Origin: Streptomyces sp. M92
GTDB taxonomy: Bacteria > Actinomycetota > Actinomycetes > Streptomycetales > Streptomycetaceae
DNA: 64,000 nucleotides
Direction of reading: 5' to 3'
NCBI RefSeq assembly: GCF_028473745.1
Contig: NZ_CP101137.1
Location: forward strand, 1,488,001 to 1,552,000
How positions within the stretch are numbered: position 1 is the stretch's first letter; each line of letters starts with the position of its first letter. Shown piece after piece: positions 36,652 to 44,655 of this stretch. The translations under genes and the position numbers were made by a program. The notes beneath the pieces were generated by a model. That model saw nothing but the letters and a program-made list of their open reading frames with translations, was not told where the DNA came from and made no database searches.

Positions 36652-36674
36652 TTGTCAGTGGCGCAGTGCACTAT
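36652..36674 (+). promoter_or_regulatory. RecA-NDp-like promoter upstream of lhgO
   Basis: TTGTCAGTG (36652-36660), 8 bases, CACTAT (36669-36674). The actinobacterial DNA-damage promoter motif is TTGTCRGTG-N8-TAnnnT; only the first base of the -10 differs. It excludes the ATG at 36666 as a start because that lies inside the promoter. Confidence 0.55.
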
Positions 36675-36698
36675 CGGAACCGGGAGGTGGGCCGGGAG

Positions 36699-37919
36699 AT
36701 GGCACAAGTACGGACCGTGACCGGACACGACTGCGACGTGCTGGTGATCGGCGGCGGGATCGTCGGCCTGTCGACGGCGTACGCGATCACGCGCGCGGCG
36801 CCGGGCACGCGGGTGACGGTGCTGGAGAAGGAGCCGGGACCGGCCCGGCACCAGACGGGCCGCAACAGCGGCGTCATCCACAGCGGCGTCTACTACCGCC
36901 CGGGCTCGCTGAAGGCGCGCTTCGCGGTGCGGGGCGCGGCGGAGATGGTGAAGTTCTGCGCGGAGTACGGCATCCCGCACGCCGTCACCGGCAAGCTGAT
37001 CGTCGCCACCGACCGCACCGAGCTGCCCCGCCTGCACGCCCTGGTGCAGCGTGCCCGGGAGAACGGCATACCGGTGCGCGAGCTGGGCGCCGCCCAGATC
37101 CCGGAGTACGAGCCGGAGGTCACCGGCCTGGCCGCCATACACGTCGGCACCACCGGCGTCTGCGACTACGTGGCCGTGGCCCGGCAGCTGGCGCACGCCT
37201 CCGGCGCGGAGATCCGCTACGGAGCCCAGGTCCAGCGCGTCGACCGCCGCCCCGGCCGCGGGGTCGCCGTCCGCACCCGCTCGGGGGACGTGCTGCGCGC
37301 CCGGATCATGGTCAACTGCGCGGGACTGCACTGCGACGAGGTCGCCCGCCTGACGGGCGACGACCCCGGTATGCGGATCGTGCCGTTCCGGGGCGAGTAC
37401 TACGAACTGGCGCGACCCGAGCTGGTGCGGGGCCTGGTGTATCCGGTGCCGGACCCGGCGTTCCCGTTCCTCGGGGTGCATCTGACCCGGGGCATCGACG
37501 GCGGTGTGCACGTCGGGCCCAACGCGGTGCCGGCCCTCGCCCGGGAGGGGTACGGCTGGGGCGTGGTGCGGCCCCGCGAGCTGGGCGGGACGCTGGCCTG
37601 GCCGGGCTCGTGGCGGATAGCCCGGCGGCACTGGAGGTACGGGGCGGGCGAGCTGCGGCGGTCGCTGTCCAAGGCGGCGTTCACCACGGCCGTGCGCAGG
37701 CTGCTGCCCGCGGTGACGGAGGACGACCTGGTGGCGGCGCCCGCGGGAGTGCGGGCACAGGCGGTGCTGGCGGACGGGACGCTGGTGGACGACTTCCTGA
37801 TCCAAGAGGGCGCCCACGCCGTGCACGTCCTCAACGCCCCGTCCCCCGCGGCGACGGCCTCCCTCCCGATCGGCCGCGAGGTGGGCCGACGGGCCCTGGC
37901 CATGCTGGGGGCCGCCTGA
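36699..37919 (+). CDS. lhgO: L-2-hydroxyglutarate oxidase
   Basis: 406 residues, FAD-dependent oxidoreductase of the DAO family. VLVIGGGIVGLSTAYAI (about 14-30) binds FAD; HQTGRNSGVIHSGVYYRPGS (about 55-75) is the LhgO signature; C-terminal VHVGPNAVPAL and LNAPSPAATASLPIG complete the fold. It oxidises L-2-hydroxyglutarate to 2-oxoglutarate, passing electrons to quinone, and removes a by-product of dehydrogenase promiscuity. ATG 36699 is chosen because it follows GGGAGG and lies after the predicted promoter; GTG 36687 is possible. It lies alone between the sporulation gene and a 435-base spacer. Confidence 0.9.
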   Translation: MAQVRTVTGHDCDVLVIGGGIVGLSTAYAITRAAPGTRVTVLEKEPGPARHQTGRNSGVIHSGVYYRPGSLKARFAVRGAAEMVKFCAEYGIPHAVTGKLIVATDRTELPRLHALVQRARENGIPVRELGAAQIPEYEPEVTGLAAIHVGTTGVCDYVAVARQLAHASGAEIRYGAQVQRVDRRPGRGVAVRTRSGDVLRARIMVNCAGLHCDEVARLTGDDPGMRIVPFRGEYYELARPELVRGLVYPVPDPAFPFLGVHLTRGIDGGVHVGPNAVPALAREGYGWGVVRPRELGGTLAWPGSWRIARRHWRYGAGELRRSLSKAAFTTAVRRLLPAVTEDDLVAAPAGVRAQAVLADGTLVDDFLIQEGAHAVHVLNAPSPAATASLPIGREVGRRALAMLGAA

Positions 37920-37969
37920 CGGCGGGGCGCCAGGCCTGCCGGGGACGGCACGCGGGGCCCGGCACGACC

Positions 37970-37989
37970 AGGCACCCCTGAGGGGGCCT
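37970..37989 (+). terminator. Small hairpin after lhgO
   Basis: AGGCACCCC-TGA-GGGGGCCT: 8 base pairs with one bulged A, 50 bases past the stop. Confidence 0.5.
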
Positions 37990-38146
37990 CCGGCCGGGGA
38001 CGCACGAGCCGAAGCAGCTCACAGGCCGAAGAAGCCTCCCGGCCCCACAGGCCCCGGTAGGGGGCACGCCGGAGCCCGGGGCCCATACCGGAGGCCCATC
38101 CACGCGAGGGGCATGCCCGCGCCTGGGGCGTAGCCGAGCCGGGGGG

Positions 38147-38252
38147 CACACCCAAGCCGGGGGACCACACCCAAGCCGAGACCACACCAGAACCGCATGC
38201 CACACCCAAGCCAGAGACCACACCAGAACCGCAGGCCACACCCAAGCCGGGG
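38147..38252. repeat. Minisatellite of 35-36 bases upstream of trmB
   Basis: Unit CCACACCCAAGCC(G/A)GAG plus ACCACACCAGAACCGCA(T/G)G: full copies at 38165-38199 and 38200-38235, part-copies before and after. The two halves of each unit resemble each other, so the basic unit is about 17-18 bases. There are no spacers of varying sequence, so this is not a CRISPR array. Confidence 0.8.
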
Positions 38253-38338
38253 CCACTAAGGCCAAGGCGTGGCAGGCCCGCGGACAGACGCGCGGAGGGC
38301 ACCGCCCCCGGGCCGCCCGGCCAGGACGCGTACGGCCG

Positions 38339-38344
38339 TAAAAT
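38339..38344 (+). promoter_or_regulatory. -10 box of trmB
   Basis: TAAAAT, 10 bases before GTG 38355. The transcript would have almost no leader. Confidence 0.45.
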
Positions 38345-38354
38345 CGAAGGCACT

Positions 38355-39176
38355 GTGTCTGATTTCCGCAGCGCCTCCGACGCCCCCCAGCCAGCCGCAC
38401 CGCATCCCGGCGACTCCGTCCGGCACACCCGGGCCAAGGGTGAGCCCCGGTTCCCCGACGGGCCGAAGGCCGACCCGGCCGGGTCGCACTTCGAGCGGCG
38501 GATCCGGAGTTTCCAGCCCCGCCGGAGCAGGGTGACCGCCGGGCAGGCGGACGCGCTGCAACGGCTGTGGCCGCTGTGGGGGCTGGACATCGACGGGCAG
38601 CGGGTCATCGACCTCGGTGAGCTGTTCGGCAACGACCACCCCGTCGTCCTGGAGATCGGCTTCGGCATGGGCGAGGCCACCGCGCAGATGGCCGCCGCCG
38701 ACCCGGGCACCGACATCCTCGCCGTGGACGTCCACACCCCGGGCCAGGGCAACCTGCTGGGTCTCGCGGAGCGGAACGGCCTGTCCAACGTCCGGGTGGG
38801 CAACGGCGACGCGATCATCCTCCTGCGTGAGATGCTCGCCCCCGACTCCCTCGCCGGACTGCGCGTCTACTTCCCCGACCCCTGGCCCAAGAAGCGGCAC
38901 CACAAGCGCCGCCTGATCCAGCCGGAGTTCCTGACCCTGGCCGCGACCCGGCTCGCACCGGGGGCCGTCCTGCACTGCGCCACCGACTGGGAGCCGTACG
39001 CCGAGCAGATGCTCGAGGTGCTCACCGCGCACCCCGACTTCGAGAACACCGCGCCCGGCGGCGGATTCGCGCCGCGTCCCGCCCACCGGCCGCTGACCCG
39101 TTTCGAGGGCCAGGGACTGGACAAGGGTCATGTGGTGAACGACTTGCTCTTCCGCCGCGTACAGCACACCGGGTAG
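38355..39176 (+). CDS. trmB: tRNA (guanine-N7)-methyltransferase
   Basis: Makes m7G46 in the variable loop of tRNAs using SAM. The 273-residue product has an extended, basic N-terminus (about 1-85, with HTRAKGEPRFPDG and FERRIRSFQPRRSR), SAM motif I VVLEIGFGMGE (about 97-107), AVDVHTPGQGN, and the family signature RVYFPDPWPKKRHHKRRLI (about 173-191). GTG 38355 starts the conserved product and lies just after a -10-like box. The next gene, a PrsW-type protease, begins 59 bases later on the same strand with its own -10. Confidence 0.95.
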   Translation: MSDFRSASDAPQPAAPHPGDSVRHTRAKGEPRFPDGPKADPAGSHFERRIRSFQPRRSRVTAGQADALQRLWPLWGLDIDGQRVIDLGELFGNDHPVVLEIGFGMGEATAQMAAADPGTDILAVDVHTPGQGNLLGLAERNGLSNVRVGNGDAIILLREMLAPDSLAGLRVYFPDPWPKKRHHKRRLIQPEFLTLAATRLAPGAVLHCATDWEPYAEQMLEVLTAHPDFENTAPGGGFAPRPAHRPLTRFEGQGLDKGHVVNDLLFRRVQHTG

Positions 39177-39222
39177 CACCGCGAACCGCCCGCGACCAGC
39201 ACCCGGAGCAGCCTCCACCGGT

Positions 39223-39228
39223 TAGGGT
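39223..39228 (+). promoter_or_regulatory. -10 box for a leaderless PrsW-like gene
   Basis: TAGGGT, 7 bases before GTG 39236, fits the leaderless pattern. Confidence 0.5.
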
Positions 39229-39235
39229 CCATGCC

Positions 39236-40633
39236 GTGGCCACCTGTCCCCCGTATCCGACGAATCCGCCGCGTCCGCACTGGTGGCAGCGCGCCTGGGT
39301 GCGTTACGGGGCGGTGGCCGCGTTGCTGGCGACGTCCGGCCTGGTGATCCTGGCGCTGGTGCGTGAACAGACCGGCACCCAGGGCTTCCTGGTGGGACTC
39401 GGCCTCGCGGTGCTGCCCGTGCCGCTGCTCGTCGCCGCGTTCCGCTGGCTGGACCGGGTCGAGCCCGGCCCCTGGCAGAACCTGCTGTTCTGCTTCGCCT
39501 GGGGCGCCTGCGCCGCCGCCCTGATAGCGATCATCGCCAACAGTTTCGCGACGAGATGGATCGCCACGGCCACCGCCGACCCGGCCGGGGCCGACACCCT
39601 GGGCGCCACGGTCATAGCGCCCGTCGTCGAGGAGTCCGCCAAGGCCGCCGCCGTCCTCCTGGTCTTCCTCTTCCGCAGGCGCCACTTCACCGGCATCGTC
39701 GACGGCGTGGTCGTCGCCGGCGTCACCGCCACCGGCTTCGCCTTCACCGAGAACATCCTCTACCTGGGCAACGCCTTCGGCACCGACCAGCTCACCGGCG
39801 ACAGCGGCCTCGCCTCCGTCACCGCCGCGACCTTCTTCGTCCGCGTCGTGATATCGCCCTTCGCCCACCCGCTGTTCACCGTGCTCACCGGCATCGGCTT
39901 CGGCATCGCCGCCCTCTCCACCGGCCGGCACCGCCTGCGCCGCGCCCTGCTGCCGTCGGCCGGCCTGCTGCTCGCGATGGGCGTGCACGCGCTGTGGAAC
40001 GGTTCGGCCGCGTTCGGCGAGTACGGCTTCCTCGCCGTGTACGGGGCGTTCATGGTGCCCTGCTTCGGCCTGCTGACCTGGCTGGTGATCTGGACCCGGC
40101 AGCGCGAACTGCGCACCGTGCGCACCGAGCTGCCCGCCTACGTCATGGCCGGCTGGCTGGCCCCGGCGGAGCCGCACGCCCTCGGCTCGATGCACGCCCG
40201 CCGACTCGCCCGGCAGTACGCCCGTCGGCACGCCGGGAAGCAGGCCGCGCGGGCGGTGGCGCAGTACGAGGCGTACGCGACCTCGCTGGCGTTCCTGCGG
40301 CAGCGGGGGCGAGCGGGCCGCGCGGGCGCCGGCTTCGCCGTACGGGAACGGGAACTGCTGGGCGCCCTGTGGCAGCGCCGCGAGGTGGCACGTCCGGCAC
40401 TGGACCACGCGGCCCGCGCCACCGCTCCCCCGCCCGTCGCCCCCTGGCCCGGGTCCGGGGTGACCGGAGCGCCCGGGGTGTACGGCGCCACCGTGGCTCA
40501 CGCCACGTACGGCTACGCGGGCCCCTGGACTCCGGCCTTCGCGGCGGCCCCGTCACCGGCCCCGTACGCCGTGCCGGCCCGGCCCTCGTACCCGTACCCG
40601 CCGTACGCCCGGCCCCACCTCCACCGGCCGTAG
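39236..40633 (+). CDS. PrsW-family intramembrane metalloprotease
   Basis: 465 residues with seven or eight membrane helices in the first 310. Conserved site motifs in order: APVVEESAK (about 128-136), FTENILYLG (about 167-175), SPFAHPLFT (about 205-213) and MGVHALWNG (about 247-255), the glutamate and histidine ligands of PrsW-type CPBP-clan proteases. PrsW proteins cleave membrane proteins such as anti-sigma factors. The C-terminal 150 residues are cytoplasmic, basic then Pro/Tyr/Ala-rich. Its natural substrate is unknown; the tethered sigma factor near 30-32 kb is a speculative candidate. Confidence 0.88.
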   Translation: MATCPPYPTNPPRPHWWQRAWVRYGAVAALLATSGLVILALVREQTGTQGFLVGLGLAVLPVPLLVAAFRWLDRVEPGPWQNLLFCFAWGACAAALIAIIANSFATRWIATATADPAGADTLGATVIAPVVEESAKAAAVLLVFLFRRRHFTGIVDGVVVAGVTATGFAFTENILYLGNAFGTDQLTGDSGLASVTAATFFVRVVISPFAHPLFTVLTGIGFGIAALSTGRHRLRRALLPSAGLLLAMGVHALWNGSAAFGEYGFLAVYGAFMVPCFGLLTWLVIWTRQRELRTVRTELPAYVMAGWLAPAEPHALGSMHARRLARQYARRHAGKQAARAVAQYEAYATSLAFLRQRGRAGRAGAGFAVRERELLGALWQRREVARPALDHAARATAPPPVAPWPGSGVTGAPGVYGATVAHATYGYAGPWTPAFAAAPSPAPYAVPARPSYPYPPYARPHLHRP

Positions 40634-40639
40634 CCTGCC

Positions 40640-41584
40640 TCAGGCCGACGCCTCCGTCAGCCGCCCGGTCTCGTCCTCCGTCAAGGTCAGCTCCGCCACC
40701 CCCAGCAGCGCCGACAGCTGCTCCACCGTGCGCGCGGACGCGATCGGCGCGGCCACCGTCGGCTGTGCGGCCAGCCAGGCCAGGGCGACCGTGGCGACGG
40801 GGGCGGAGTGGGTCTCGGCGATCTCGTCCAGGACCGCGAGGACCCGCTGCCCGCGCTCGCTCTCCAGGTGCTTGGCGGCGCCGCCCGCGCGCGGGCTGTC
40901 GACGGTCGCGCCGGGCCGGTACTTGCCGGTGAGGAAGCCGGACGCGAGGGCGTAGTAGGGCACGGCGGCCAGACCGGACCGCTCGGCGAGGTCGCGCAGT
41001 CCGCCCTCGTAGGTGTCGCGGGAGACCAGGTTGTAGTGGGGCTGGAGTGCCACGTACCGGGCGAGGCCCTCCCGGTCGGAGAAGTCCAGGGAGGCGGCGA
41101 GCCGCTCGGCGGAGATGTTGGAGGCGGCGATGTGCCGGACCTTGCCCGCCCGCACCAGTTCGTCGAGCGCGCCGATGATCTCCTCGACCGGCACCTCGGG
41201 CTTGTCGAAGTGGGTGTAGTAGAGGTCGATGTGGTCGGTGCCCAGGCGGCGCAGCGAGGCGTCGGCGGCCGCCTTGATGTTCGCGGCGCTCAGTCCCGGG
41301 TAGTCGGGGTGCTGGCTGACCTTGGTGGCGAGGACGACGTCGTCACGGTTGCCGCGGGCCGCGAGCCACTTGCCGAGGACGGTCTCGGACTCGCCGCCGC
41401 TGTTGCCGTCGACCCAGGCGGAGTAGGAGTCGGCGGTGTCGACGAAGTTGCCGCCCGCCGCGGTGTAGGCGTCGAGGACGGCGAAGGAGGTGTCCTGGTC
41501 GGCGGTCCAGCCGAAGACGTTGCCGCCGAGGGCGAGGGGGAAGACCTTCAGGTCGGAGGAGCCGAGCTTGCGCAGAGGAGTCAT
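40640..41584 (-). CDS. Aldo/keto reductase
   Basis: 314 residues, TIM-barrel NADPH-dependent reductase. Catalytic tetrad residues are visible in order: Asp and Tyr in VDTADSYSAW (about 45-54), Lys in LATKVSQHPDYPG, and His in DLYYTHFDKPEVP (about 120-132). IASARTVEQL near 280 contacts the NADP phosphate. It resembles the AKR family often annotated as oxidoreductases of unknown substrate (YajO/Tas-like). It converges on the PrsW gene with a 6-base gap. ATG 41584 lacks a strong Shine-Dalgarno. Confidence 0.88.
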   Translation of the reverse strand: MTPLRKLGSSDLKVFPLALGGNVFGWTADQDTSFAVLDAYTAAGGNFVDTADSYSAWVDGNSGGESETVLGKWLAARGNRDDVVLATKVSQHPDYPGLSAANIKAAADASLRRLGTDHIDLYYTHFDKPEVPVEEIIGALDELVRAGKVRHIAASNISAERLAASLDFSDREGLARYVALQPHYNLVSRDTYEGGLRDLAERSGLAAVPYYALASGFLTGKYRPGATVDSPRAGGAAKHLESERGQRVLAVLDEIAETHSAPVATVALAWLAAQPTVAAPIASARTVEQLSALLGVAELTLTEDETGRLTEASA

Positions 41585-41723
41585 GTACTGCGTCAACGAG
41601 CCCGGCGGATCCCGGGATTCCGGCAGCGGGGCAAAAATCCCGCAAACCGGCAGCCCTGACGTCGGGGGGTCGCCGTCAGGACCGCCGGGGATCAGGAGTG
41701 ACGACCGGCGTGTGCGGTGTGGC

Positions 41724-42758
41724 TCAGGGGGTGAGGCCCTTGCTCTGCAGCCAGGCCATCGGGTCGAGGCTGCCGCCGCCGGCCGTGTGGACCTCCATGT
41801 GCAGGTGGGCGCCGGTGACGTTGCCGGTGGCGCCGACGCGGCCGATGACGTCGCCGGTGGTGACCTTCTGGCCGACGCTGACGCTGATCGAGGACTGGTG
41901 GGCGTACCAGATCTCGGTGCCGTCGTCGAGGGTGAGCACGGTCTTGTAGCCGTACGACCCCTCGTACCCGGCCGACGTGATGGTGCCGCTGTGCACCGCC
42001 TTGAGCAGCGTGCCCGTGGGGGCGGCGAAGTCGAGGCCGGTGTGGTGGCCGGAGGACCAGTAGGGGCCCGCCTGCCCGAAGGTGGAGGAGATCGTGTACG
42101 AGGAGGTGGGCAGCGTGAACTGCTTGGCCAGCTTCGCGAGCCGCTCGGCCTCGGCCTTCTTCGCGGCTTCCTCCTCCGCCTTCTTCTTGGCGGCGGCGGC
42201 CTCGGCCTCGGCCTCCTTCTCCGCCTTGGCGGCGGCTTCCGCGGCCTTCTTCTCGGCGGCGGCCGCTGCCTCGGCGGCGGCCTTGCTCTCGACCTGGGCC
42301 TGCTGCTGCTCGGCCTGTGCCATGATCCGCGCCCGCAGCGACTCACCCGCGTCGGAGGTGCCGCTTTCCTCCCCCGTGCCGGCGGAGGCGGCGGCGATGC
42401 CGCTGAGCGGGGTGGCGGAACCCTCGGGCTCGGGCTCCTCGTCGGAGAGGATCGAGCCGACGTTCGGCATGTCCGGCATGGAGATGGACACCGGCGGCTT
42501 GCCGGTCTGCGCGCTGGCCATGCCGCCGGCGCCGACGGCGGCTATGACACCGACGCCGAGGACGGTGGAGCTGCGGGCGAGTCCGCCGCGCTGCTTGGCG
42601 ACGCGGTGCCGGCCGCGCACGGGGCGGATGGACTCCGCGGTGGGGTTCCACTCCTCCCAGGGGCCCTCTTCGGCGCGGTGGACGTCGTAGCCGAAGGTGT
42701 CGGTGTCGTGCCCGCTGGGCACGAACGGGGCCTCGGGGGCAGGCCGGTTGGACGCCAC
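41724..42758 (-). CDS. M23 metallopeptidase with coiled coil, riboswitch-controlled
   Basis: 344 residues: a cytoplasmic N-terminus (1-70), one membrane or signal helix (about 68-86, STVLGVGVIAAVGAGGMASAQ), a linker, an Ala/Glu/Lys-rich coiled coil (about 145-215) and a LytM domain (about 232-340) with zinc motifs HTGLD (first His/Asp) and HLHME (HxH). It should cleave peptidoglycan cross-bridges or peptides. GTG 42758 has AAAGGAG upstream. A c-di-AMP riboswitch lies in the leader, which links cell-wall hydrolysis to osmotic state, as for rpfA and other Streptomyces hydrolases. Confidence 0.9.
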   Translation of the reverse strand: MASNRPAPEAPFVPSGHDTDTFGYDVHRAEEGPWEEWNPTAESIRPVRGRHRVAKQRGGLARSSTVLGVGVIAAVGAGGMASAQTGKPPVSISMPDMPNVGSILSDEEPEPEGSATPLSGIAAASAGTGEESGTSDAGESLRARIMAQAEQQQAQVESKAAAEAAAAAEKKAAEAAAKAEKEAEAEAAAAKKKAEEEAAKKAEAERLAKLAKQFTLPTSSYTISSTFGQAGPYWSSGHHTGLDFAAPTGTLLKAVHSGTITSAGYEGSYGYKTVLTLDDGTEIWYAHQSSISVSVGQKVTTGDVIGRVGATGNVTGAHLHMEVHTAGGGSLDPMAWLQSKGLTP

Positions 42759-42779
42759 GTGGGCGTACTCCTTTCCTTC

Positions 42780-42915
42780 CTTTCGCCTACCGGGTTAGCT
42801 GACGGGTTCGGAGCAGGAAGGTCTCCTACGCGCGTATATCCGCCGTGCCTGGCACGGCGTCATACGCCCGATTCACCCCAAGTGGTGGTTCCCCGGTTCC
42901 CTCGCGGGATTCGGC
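42780..42915 (-). promoter_or_regulatory. c-di-AMP (ydaO/yuaA) riboswitch
   Basis: Reading the minus strand, the leader shows the conserved order GAACCGGGGAACCACC, TGGGGTGAAT, GGAGACC, GCTCCGAACCCGTCAGCTAACC and GGTAGGCG, then the AAGGAAAGGAG ribosome-binding region. A variable GCCGTGCCTGGCACGGC hairpin (42842-42858) sits between conserved blocks. This matches the ydaO consensus. In actinobacteria the element represses cell-wall hydrolase genes when c-di-AMP is high. Exact ends need a covariance search. Confidence 0.85.
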
Positions 42916-43174
42916 GCGTGCGCACGGAGCCGCCTTCTGTGACGGCTGGGACGACCGCGCTGCGTTATCGAACGTTAATAGACGGGGGCCTCGGATTCCA
43001 AGCCGTTCCGCTTGATCATTAACAGAACCCGGGGTGACACAGGCCTCATGAACGGTGAAATCCGCACGAGTTGACCCCTCCTCAGCGCCCCTTCGGCACC
43101 CCTTTCCGCAAGCACCACACCTGACGGTATGTCAGTTGTTATGCGCAGGGCGCTCGCCCCGTCACGGGCCGTGG
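42916..43174. other. Promoter side of the M23 leader and 3' end of the PP2C gene
   Basis: No gene. TATTAA (RC of 42974-42979 region) is an AT-rich -10 candidate for the riboswitch transcript. At 43121-43135 CTGAC-GGTAT-GTCAG is a perfect 5-base dyad of unknown use, 40 bases past the PP2C stop. Confidence 0.4.
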
Positions 43175-44377
43175 TCAGGGCCGTCGTACGGCGAGCAGCG
43201 CCATGTCGTCGGCCATGCCGCCCCCGGAGTGCCTGCGCACGTCCTCGGCGAGGGTGCCGAGCAGGTCTTCCGGGTGCCGGAACACACAGCCGGCCAGCCG
43301 CTCGTGCGGGTCGTAGAACTCGCCCCGGCCGTCGCGGGCTTCCGACAGTCCGTCGGTGTAGAGCAGCAGCGTGGCCCCGCCGGGGAACGGGGCCTCCTCC
43401 GCCCGGTCGGGCCACACGCCCAGTTCCCCCATCCCGAGCGGCAGCGCCGACTCCCGGGCGGGCAGCAGGCGCAGGGTGCCGTCGGCGTAGAGCAGCAGCG
43501 GTGGCGGGTGCCCCCGGTTGAGGACGCGGACGACGCCGTCGCCGTGCGGGAGTTCGGCGAGTACGGCGGTGGTGAACCCCTCGAAGGCGTCCAGCCCGTC
43601 GCGCCGGGTGCCCTCGCGGGCCAGCGCCCGCTCCAGCCGCTGGGCCACCGCCTCCAGTGTCGCCTCCTGTTCGGCGGCCTCCCGGAACGCGCCGATCACG
43701 ACGGCGACGGCGGCGACCGCGCCCATGCCCTTGCCCCGCACGTCGCCGACGATGAGCCGGATGCCGCGCGGGCTGTCCTGCACGGCGTACAGGTCGCCGC
43801 CGATGAAGGCGTCGGCCTGCGCCGCCTCGTAGCAGGCGGCGATCTCGAAGCCGCCGATCCGCTCGGCGGGCTCGGGCAGCACGGCCCGCTGGGCGGCCTC
43901 GGCGATCTCGCGGACGGAGACGAGCCGCTCGCCGGTGCGGCGCACGAAGGCGTTGACGAGGACGGCGAGCACGGCCACCGTCGTGATGGTGATCAGCTCC
44001 GTGAGGGAGTCGACGTAGTGGATGACCTCCTTGGTCAGCTGGAGCCCGACGACGGCGGCGACCACGGCGGCACTCGTGAGCACCGTGCCGCGCCGCGAGT
44101 AGACCGCGGCGGCGACCAGGGGCGCGGCCGTGTAGAGGGGGCCCGCGGTGAAGTAGCGGGGGGTGAGGATGTCGTACAGGACGGCGACGACGATCAGCAG
44201 GACGGGCAGCGCGCGTACCAGGACCCGCCCGTAGGGGGCCCGGCGGCGCGGCTCTTCCCCGGGCGGCAGTACGCCGGCGGTGACGCCCAGTCCGGGGTCG
44301 GGCACGGGATCGCCGGGGAGCCGGCCGCCGGCCCTGGCGTACGCCCCCTCGTCGTCCACGTCACCTGGCCGCACCAC
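43175..44377 (-). CDS. Membrane PP2C (SpoIIE/RsbU-type) phosphatase
   Basis: About 400 residues. Three or four membrane helices (about 55-160, RALPVLLIVVAVLYDI, AAPLVAAAVYS, VLTSAAVVAAVVGLQL, ITTVAVLAVLVNAFV) are followed by a cytoplasmic SpoIIE phosphatase with FIGGDLYAVQ, IVGDVRGKGMGAVA, NRGHPPPLLLYADG and LLLYTDGLSEARDG metal-ligand motifs. It should dephosphorylate anti-anti-sigma factors. GTG 44377 is chosen because CGGGAGA lies at normal distance; GTG 44398 is a longer alternative. Confidence 0.86.
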   Translation of the reverse strand: MVRPGDVDDEGAYARAGGRLPGDPVPDPGLGVTAGVLPPGEEPRRRAPYGRVLVRALPVLLIVVAVLYDILTPRYFTAGPLYTAAPLVAAAVYSRRGTVLTSAAVVAAVVGLQLTKEVIHYVDSLTELITITTVAVLAVLVNAFVRRTGERLVSVREIAEAAQRAVLPEPAERIGGFEIAACYEAAQADAFIGGDLYAVQDSPRGIRLIVGDVRGKGMGAVAAVAVVIGAFREAAEQEATLEAVAQRLERALAREGTRRDGLDAFEGFTTAVLAELPHGDGVVRVLNRGHPPPLLLYADGTLRLLPARESALPLGMGELGVWPDRAEEAPFPGGATLLLYTDGLSEARDGRGEFYDPHERLAGCVFRHPEDLLGTLAEDVRRHSGGGMADDMALLAVRRP

Positions 44378-44483
44378 TCGTCTCCCGCCACCCCGCACGT
44401 CCGCGCCGCTTGCCGCCTGGCCCTCCAGGTTTGCGGGAGTGGAGGCGGGGGGCGAGTCGTGAGGGCCGACCGGGTGAACGCAC

Positions 44484-44517
44484 CGAGGGCCGGAATCCTC
44501 ATGGATTCCGGCCCTCG
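44484..44517 (-). terminator. Terminator of tRNA-fMet
   Basis: Perfect 15-base-pair stem (44484-44498 with 44503-44517), loop TCAT, directly downstream of the minus-strand tRNA. Confidence 0.85.
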
Positions 44518-44525
44518 GCCTTCAG

Positions 44526-44599
44526 TAGCGGGGACAGGATTTGAACCTGCGACCTCTGGGTTATGAGCCCAGCGAGCTACCGAGCTGCTCCACCCCGCG
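44526..44599 (-). tRNA. Initiator tRNA-Met (fMet, CAU)
   Basis: Anticodon loop CTCATAA within the GGG/CCC anticodon stem that marks initiator tRNA, and an unpaired first acceptor position (C1 opposite U72). T-arm GGTTCAAATC. CCA is not encoded. Confidence 0.95.
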
Positions 44600-44655
44600 T
44601 CGTTGTGTTCACCACTGTACGTCATCCGGGGGGCGGAATGCACATCCGTATCTCC

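Larger units (their letters stand above)
37920..38354. other. 435-base spacer between lhgO and trmB
   Basis: No gene seen. It contains the lhgO terminator at 37970-37989, a stretch of short Gly/Pro-type GC repeats, and a minisatellite at 38147-38252. A -10-like TAAAAT precedes trmB at 38339. Confidence 0.6.

Noticed and set aside
38147..38252. Possible CRISPR array
   Set aside because: Units are contiguous with no variable spacers, and no cas genes are present.
43055..44566. Plus-strand 503-residue frame ending GTGFEPATSGL
   Set aside because: It is the complement of the PP2C gene and runs into the antisense of tRNA-fMet; codon usage is that of a shadow frame.
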